A stretch of 9,743 bases of DNA, from contig JACMJP010000477.1 in NCBI GenBank assembly GCA_014380545.1, forward strand, positions 1 through 9,743, in the 5' to 3' direction. The stretch comes from Chitinophagales bacterium (GTDB taxonomy: Bacteria; Bacteroidota; Bacteroidia; Chitinophagales; BACL12). Below, piece by piece: positions 5,612 through 9,743 of the stretch (positions are counted from its first letter, which is position 1; the number at the start of each line of letters is the position of its first letter). The notes under the pieces are model-generated. The model was not told where the DNA came from. It searched no databases and worked only from the letters and a program-made list of their open reading frames with translations. A program made the translations under genes and the position numbers.

Positions 5612-7078
5612 TTACCAACTACTACCTGCCCCGCCACCCCCGGAACTGCCCCCTCCAAAGCCACCACCTCCACCGCCGCCGGAATACCCTCCGCCACTGC
5701 CACCACTACTTGATCTTGTTAATTTGGCAATGGTAAATGTCTCTGTTTTTTTATGATTGCAAAATTTACAGAGATATATTTTTTCACCTGTGCCCGAACT
5801 GTCATAGGTTGCAGCACTTATGGTGTTTTTTGCGCTTACATAAAATGCTACGGCACCACATTTTGTACAGGCAGTATATTTTGTTTGGTTATTCGGATAC
5901 CGTAAGATGGTGATCTTTTCTTCATCTTTACATTTCCATACATCGTAATCTACCGTTTTAATTGTTTCTTCGGTAATCTCATAATCCTTTAAAAATGCAT
6001 CATCTTCTTTTTCACTGAGTTTTGTCATTTCAGCACAACTTGTTTTTGGAGGTGTATTGCGCAATTTATTTTTATAACTTTTGTTTCCAAGTAATAAAAA
6101 TAAAAATGGAAGCGGATAAAAAAAACCACTTGCACCCCAACCTTTATATGATGTATTATATAAGTTATGTTTTTCGTATGCGGTTTTATTTTCAGATTCT
6201 TTTTTTAAATACCAGTTGTATCTTAATCTTTTTTCTAATAATAACACACCGATATATCCATAAGCAAATAAGATAAATTCACCAAAACGAAAGCTTCCGG
6301 ATAATAATTGCTGCAGAGTTATGCCGACAGGCAATATTCCATTGAGCAAAAAGTATTTTGTATTTAAATATGCAGATGAAAAATTATTTTTTATATATGC
6401 GGGTTGCTTTGCAAGTTTTTTATTTACATTTTTAAATGCGCCAACAGTGGAAAGAAAGTAGATACCTCCCAGTACACTTAATAAAATTACAGAAGCCGGA
6501 TTTCTATATAGAGGTTTATTTTCAGAGAGATACGCATCTGTTTCCGCATCAGCATAAATTTCTTCACGATACTTTGGATTCATGAGAATTTTAATTACTT
6601 CTCCTGCACCATCCAGCACTGCGGCATCATAATTTCCTTCTTTTGCACGGGGAACCATTTTTTCCATTTGAATGCGTTTGCAAATTCCATCCGTTAAAAT
6701 TCCCTCCATTCCATAGCCTGTTTCAAATTCCATTCTGCGCTGATCAATTACTAATAATATCAAAAGACCATTATTATTTTCTTTCTGTCCAATTCCCCAA
6801 TAACGAAATAATTCTGTTGCAAAATCTTTTGGCACTTCATCGCCTATTGAATTGATTGCAACAACAGCTACCTGGGAAGTAGTCGTATCTTCCAGTGTGC
6901 TCAGTAATAAATTTACGGTGCCTTCTGTTGAAGAAAATAAAACCATATCAGGATTACAAACATAATTATCGTTGGATTCCAGTTTTGGGTTGGGCAATGC
7001 TTCCACCGTCCATATAGTTTGAGAAAATGCTATTATTTTAAAAGTGAATAAAAGAAGAAGCAGGTTGAGCAATTTCAT
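5612..7078 (-). CDS. TPM-domain membrane protein with zinc ribbon and Gly/Ser-rich tail
   Basis: A 488-residue envelope protein. Order: signal peptide (1-19, AFS before Q); TPM domain (about 33-168), recognised by ELFRYWGIGQKENNNGLLIL and FETGYGMEGILTDG; a membrane region with hydrophobic segments near 196-213, 243-258, 267-283 and 317-331; a cytoplasmic-looking charged stretch; a four-Cys zinc ribbon, C404-x2-C407 and C437-x2-C440; and a Gly/Ser tail (459-488) ending GGGGAGSSW. TPM proteins (TLP18.3/Psb32/MOLO-1, YgcG type) include chloroplast photosystem II repair factors and a weak phosphatase; the bacterial role is unsettled. The Gly-rich tail after the membrane part is common in YgcG-like proteins. 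It lies 65 bases downstream of the PorV-like gene on the same strand, with no terminator seen between, and may be cotranscribed. The architecture call is firm; the function is unknown. Confidence 0.85.
   Translation of the reverse strand: MKLLNLLLLLFTFKIIAFSQTIWTVEALPNPKLESNDNYVCNPDMVLFSSTEGTVNLLLSTLEDTTTSQVAVVAINSIGDEVPKDFATELFRYWGIGQKENNNGLLILLVIDQRRMEFETGYGMEGILTDGICKRIQMEKMVPRAKEGNYDAAVLDGAGEVIKILMNPKYREEIYADAETDAYLSENKPLYRNPASVILLSVLGGIYFLSTVGAFKNVNKKLAKQPAYIKNNFSSAYLNTKYFLLNGILPVGITLQQLLSGSFRFGEFILFAYGYIGVLLLEKRLRYNWYLKKESENKTAYEKHNLYNTSYKGWGASGFFYPLPFLFLLLGNKSYKNKLRNTPPKTSCAEMTKLSEKEDDAFLKDYEITEETIKTVDYDVWKCKDEEKITILRYPNNQTKYTACTKCGAVAFYVSAKNTISAATYDSSGTGEKIYLCKFCNHKKTETFTIAKLTRSSSGGSGGGYSGGGGGGGFGGGSSGGGGAGSSW
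5615..5706 (-). repeat. Low-complexity Gly/Ser codon run in the TPM gene
   Basis: About 30 codons at the 3' end of the TPM gene encode almost only Gly and Ser with occasional Tyr, Phe, Ala and a final Trp. The stretch is locally GC-rich against AT-rich surroundings because of GGN codons. It is a protein-level feature rather than a mobile or structural DNA repeat, but it can change length by slippage. Confidence 0.6.
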
Positions 7079-7143
7079 GTATCCGTATTATTTAGTGATG
7101 AAAATGAAGGTTTTAAAAATATCTAATCTGAAAATATTTTTAT

Positions 7144-8145
7144 TCACAAAGTAAATCCTAATCCAATTCTATTTATTGTACCGAGCGTATTCTGATAATT
7201 AAATCCATAATCTAATTTCACTGTTCCAAAATATCTTTTTAATTGTATTCCAAAACCAATTGAGGGATAAGAAGGAAAATCAGTTGAAAATGTGTAACCC
7301 GTTCTGGCAAAAAATATTTTTTTCCACCCGTATTCAATTCCTATACTATATGTTTCATTATTATCAGTGGGATGATTTAATTGTGCTGAAGTAGTAAGTA
7401 TATTTTTTTCATTTCTAATTGCATCCCATGCAAATCCTAACCGAAAGACTGTTGGCACTGCAATTTCAGTAAAGTCTGTAATAATAACAGAGTCATATAA
7501 ATTTTCTGCGGCAATTTCTCCCGATGGTGAAGTATTAAATCCAAAACTTTGCAACCCAACTGCAAATCTTGTATTTGCAATGCCAATATCATATTGAAAC
7601 CCGAAATCAAAAACAATATTTTGATTGTGCACTGTTGCAATATCCTCTCTCACATATTTTGCAGTGATTCCAAAACTAAATTGATCTGTCAATTCTCTTG
7701 CAAGAGTAATTCCTATTCCCATATCTGTCGCCCTGAAAGTTTGCCCTGTTCCCTGAGGCATAAATTCAGTAGTAACATTCATTTCACCAGCATTAAAATA
7801 TTGCACACTTGCTCCAATCAACGTATTATCACCTGTACGATAAATAATAGCTGCAAATTCCTGATTTGTTCCGGCAACATAATCAGTGTGAGAAATTATA
7901 AAATGATATTTATTAGTATCAAGTTGTGTTAAACCTGCAGGATTCCAGTACACAGAGCCTGCGTCATTTACTGTTGCAATATAACTTTCGCTAACCCCTG
8001 AAGCATGCGCATCCGGGTTAATTTTCAGAAATTGCCAGCCTGTGGTCGCAGTGCGGCTATCCCCGTATGTTGGCAATAATTGCGCACTCAAATTCTGTGT
8101 TATTATCTCCGTTAAAAATAAAAAAAAGAAATAAAAAAGTCGCAT
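7144..8145 (-). CDS. PorV/PorQ family outer-membrane beta-barrel protein
   Basis: A 333-residue protein with a signal peptide (1-21, cleavage SA before Q). The diagnostic N-terminal segment is FLKINPDAHASG (39-50) followed by VNDAGSVYWNPAGL (59-72), the signature of PorV/PorQ (FadL-like) barrels. The rest alternates short amphipathic strands with turns, and the last residues IGLGFTL end in a hydrophobic residue after a beta-signal-like strand. In Bacteroidota, PorV shuttles cargo of the type IX secretion system and PorQ works with PorZ at the surface; many relatives have unknown roles. No other type IX component or CTD cargo is visible here, so assignment to that system is inference. A TTACTTTG sequence (8160-8153) just before the ATG is one base off a -7 element, with no -33 match. 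It diverges from the methyltransferase gene across 52 bases. Confidence 0.8.
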   Translation of the reverse strand: MRLFYFFFLFLTEIITQNLSAQLLPTYGDSRTATTGWQFLKINPDAHASGVSESYIATVNDAGSVYWNPAGLTQLDTNKYHFIISHTDYVAGTNQEFAAIIYRTGDNTLIGASVQYFNAGEMNVTTEFMPQGTGQTFRATDMGIGITLARELTDQFSFGITAKYVREDIATVHNQNIVFDFGFQYDIGIANTRFAVGLQSFGFNTSPSGEIAAENLYDSVIITDFTEIAVPTVFRLGFAWDAIRNEKNILTTSAQLNHPTDNNETYSIGIEYGWKKIFFARTGYTFSTDFPSYPSIGFGIQLKRYFGTVKLDYGFNYQNTLGTINRIGLGFTL

Positions 8146-8197
8146 GCAAAGGCAAAGTAAAAATAAAATTTCGAATTTCGTGTGAAAATTATTTTAT

Positions 8198-8836
8198 ATG
8201 AAAATTATTTCTGACCAACTTGAAAAATATGTTGACCAGCATACCAGTTCTGAATCAGAACATTTATATAACCTGAACCGGGAAACAAATTTAAAAGCGA
8301 TGATGCCGCAAATGCTAAGCGGTCATGTGCAGGGTAAATTCCTTGAATTTCTTTCAACGATGATAGAGCCCAAAAGAATTCTGGAGATAGGAACATTTAC
8401 CGGATATAGCGGAATATGTTTGGCAAAAGGATTAACAGGCGATGGAAAAATAATCACAATTGATATTAATGCAGAACTAACTCCAATGGTAAAAAAATAT
8501 GTGGCATTGGAAAATCTTCAACATAAATTTGATATCAGGGTTGGAAATGCATTGGATATTATTCCAGCACTTGATGAAGTGTTTGATCTGGTTTTTATTG
8601 ATGCAGATAAAATAAATTACACTAATTATTTTGATGCTGTAATTGATAAAGTAAGAACCGGGGGATGGATATTGGCTGATAATGTTTTATGGGATGGAAA
8701 AGTGATTGATGCAAAAAAAGATAAAGACACAAGTGCAATTGATAATTACAATAAAAAAATAAAGGCAGATATGAGAGTTGAAAATGTCATCGTAAGTATA
8801 AGGGATGGGATTTCCATTGCCCGAAAAATTGGATAA
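8198..8836 (+). CDS. SAM-dependent O-methyltransferase, CCoAOMT-like
   Basis: A 212-residue class I methyltransferase of the caffeoyl-CoA/catechol O-methyltransferase-like family, at its normal length. SAM-binding motif I is RILEIGTFTGYSG (60-72), with the acidic residue D89 of motif II in IITIDIN. The divalent-metal and catalytic residues are D135 in DLVFIDADK and the pair D161-N162 in ILADNVLWDGKV, matching the Mg2+-dependent members. The protein is cytoplasmic, with no signal peptide. Bacterial members methylate catechol-type hydroxyls, but the substrate is not readable here. The start ATG at 8198 has no Shine-Dalgarno sequence; an earlier in-frame start was not seen. The glucosaminidase gene follows after 84 bases on the same strand. 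Confidence 0.85.
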   Translation: MKIISDQLEKYVDQHTSSESEHLYNLNRETNLKAMMPQMLSGHVQGKFLEFLSTMIEPKRILEIGTFTGYSGICLAKGLTGDGKIITIDINAELTPMVKKYVALENLQHKFDIRVGNALDIIPALDEVFDLVFIDADKINYTNYFDAVIDKVRTGGWILADNVLWDGKVIDAKKDKDTSAIDNYNKKIKADMRVENVIVSIRDGISIARKIG

Positions 8837-8895
8837 GGCACAATTTCCTGTACAATACACAGCAGTTTAGCTGCGTTTATAGCGATAATTTTATT

Positions 8896-8920
8896 GCCGG
8901 AAAAGCACAAGCCGGCTTTT
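8896..8920 (+). terminator. Weak hairpin between methyltransferase and glucosaminidase genes
   Basis: GCCGG (8896-8900) can pair with CCGGC (8912-8916) around an 11-base loop, followed by TTTT immediately before the ATG at 8921. It could be a weak terminator of the methyltransferase transcript or a leader structure of the glucosaminidase gene. The stem is short and an alternative AAAAGC/GCTTTT pairing competes with it. A TAATTTTA at 8886-8893, one mismatch from the -7 consensus, lies just upstream without a -33 partner. Confidence 0.25.
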
Positions 8921-9743
8921 ATGAAAAAAAATTCTTACACTTTTATCTTGCTTTTTATTTTGCGCACCGTATATGCAGGCGGGCAAAGTGAAGCTGTATT
9001 AAGTTATATTGACCATTATAAATGGATTGCAATTGAACAAATGCATGCCTATAACATTCCGGCAAGCATAACCTTAGCCCAGGGCATTCTTGAAAGTGGT
9101 GCGGGCATGAGTGAACTTGCCGAAAAATCTAATAATCATTTCGGAATAAAATGCCATGAAAACTGGAAGGGAGATAAAGTATATTATGATGATGATGCTG
9201 AGGATGAATGTTTCAGAAAATATAAAAAAGTAGAAGATTCTTATGCAGATCATTCAGAATTTTTAACCAATAGCAATCGCTACCAAAAGTTATTTGAATT
9301 AAAAATTACAGATTATAAAGGCTGGGCAAAGGGACTAAAATCTGCCGGTTATGCAACAAATCCTAAATATGCCGAATTATTAATTGATATTATTGAGAAA
9401 TATGAATTATATGATTATGATGCAATGACTACTGCCGAATTAAAAAAAGATAAACCAAAAAAGAAAGAATATAAGGAAGATAAAAATAATGATATAGCAG
9501 AAACAGGTGATCAGCATTTTAACTGGAGCGGTTATAAGGAACATGTTTTTTATTTTAACCGCATCCCAGCAGTTACTATAAAAGAAAATGACTCACCTGC
9601 AAAACTTGCACAAGAACATCAAACTAAGGTCAGCAATTTATTAAAATATAACGACCTTACAGCTAATGATTCACTTCAGCCCGGTACAAATTTTTATTTA
9701 CAGCCCAAGCGAAAAAAAGGAAAAGAAAAATTTCATGTTGTAA
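8921..9743 (+). CDS. Secreted glucosaminidase, probably with C-terminal LysM repeats (runs off right edge)
   Basis: The first 274 codons are present and remain open to the window edge. A signal peptide (about 1-20, MKKNSYTFILLFIL core, YAG before GQ) leads into an N-acetylglucosaminidase domain of the peptidoglycan-hydrolase type (about 26-165). SITLAQGILESGAG (49-62) supplies the catalytic Glu at E58, followed by the family motif NNHFGIKC (71-78), EDSYADHSEFL and YKGWAKGLKSAGYAT. A Lys/Asp/Glu-rich linker (about 173-195) follows. Residues 218-263 (IPAVTIKENDSPAKLAQ, then LLKYNDL and a YLQP ending) resemble a divergent LysM module, and the last residues KEKFHVV look like the start of a typical LysM. 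It therefore probably binds and trims peptidoglycan in the periplasm. The start ATG at 8921 keeps the signal peptide. The complete LysM count cannot be seen. Confidence 0.85.
   Translation, partial: MKKNSYTFILLFILRTVYAGGQSEAVLSYIDHYKWIAIEQMHAYNIPASITLAQGILESGAGMSELAEKSNNHFGIKCHENWKGDKVYYDDDAEDECFRKYKKVEDSYADHSEFLTNSNRYQKLFELKITDYKGWAKGLKSAGYATNPKYAELLIDIIEKYELYDYDAMTTAELKKDKPKKKEYKEDKNNDIAETGDQHFNWSGYKEHVFYFNRIPAVTIKENDSPAKLAQEHQTKVSNLLKYNDLTANDSLQPGTNFYLQPKRKKGKEKFHVV

Noticed and set aside
5612..5720. DNA repeat or microsatellite at the end of the TPM gene
   Set aside because: The repetition is explained by Gly/Ser codons of the usual TPM-family tail; it is kept only as a low-complexity note.
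7549..7932. Plus-strand 127-codon cysteine-rich frame opposite the PorV-like gene
   Set aside because: Its Cys content follows from reading the barrel's codons backwards; there is no promoter or domain, and the opposite strand is convincingly coding.
8855..8880. Small hairpin CAGC/GCTG at 8860-8873 as a terminator for the methyltransferase gene
   Set aside because: The stem is only four pairs and is not followed by a T run.
1..9743. CRISPR array, tRNA, rRNA, insertion sequence, prophage or a multigene defence island
   Set aside because: No regularly spaced repeats, cloverleaf sequences, transposase or phage proteins were seen; the only defence-like unit is the two-gene RES/Xre module.

Overview
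The window looks like a chromosomal segment of a member of the Bacteroidota, roughly Chitinophagales, Saprospirales or Sphingobacteriales. The DNA is AT-rich, Shine-Dalgarno sequences are not evident, several starts are preceded by Bacteroidota-type TAnnTTTG -7 elements, and the proteins include a PorV/PorQ-like barrel, an Nfu_N scaffold, a LysM glucosaminidase and a RES/Xre toxin-antitoxin pair. The lineage is inferred from protein style and promoter type only; there is no rRNA or other firm marker.

Left part (1-1552, minus strand): the 5' end of an NifU/Nfu-type Fe-S scaffold gene runs off the left edge. It is followed by a secreted, methionine-rich DUF1579 protein with its own promoter and a strong terminator, then a small lipoprotein of unknown function. 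The lipoprotein frame stops at a CCC-TGA site. The +1 frame stays open for 32 more codons and ends just before a terminator hairpin, so this gene is either frameshifted or uses +1 recoding.

Middle (1667-5553): a plus-strand MFS efflux-type transporter converges on a Tat-exported flavin amine oxidase with one base between the stop codons. Upstream of the oxidase, on the same strand, is a complete RES toxin/Xre-DUF2384 antitoxin module whose genes overlap by one base. It has an exact -7 element and a pair of TGACAAA direct repeats that could be the autoregulatory operator.

Right part (5612-9743): two envelope genes lie on the minus strand. One is a TPM-domain membrane protein with a zinc ribbon and a Gly/Ser tail; the other is a PorV/PorQ-family outer-membrane barrel. 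Diverging from the barrel are a CCoAOMT-like SAM O-methyltransferase and the first 274 codons of a secreted glucosaminidase that appears to carry LysM repeats and runs off the right edge.

Most genes act in the cell envelope (lipoprotein, DUF1579, MFS, Tat oxidase, TPM, PorV, cell-wall hydrolase), but they do not form one recognisable pathway. No tRNA, rRNA, CRISPR array, insertion sequence or prophage was seen, and no gene-free stretch exceeds about 240 bases. I see no convincing new multigene system. The items most worth checking are the CCC-TGA frameshift locus and the regulation of the RES/Xre module.
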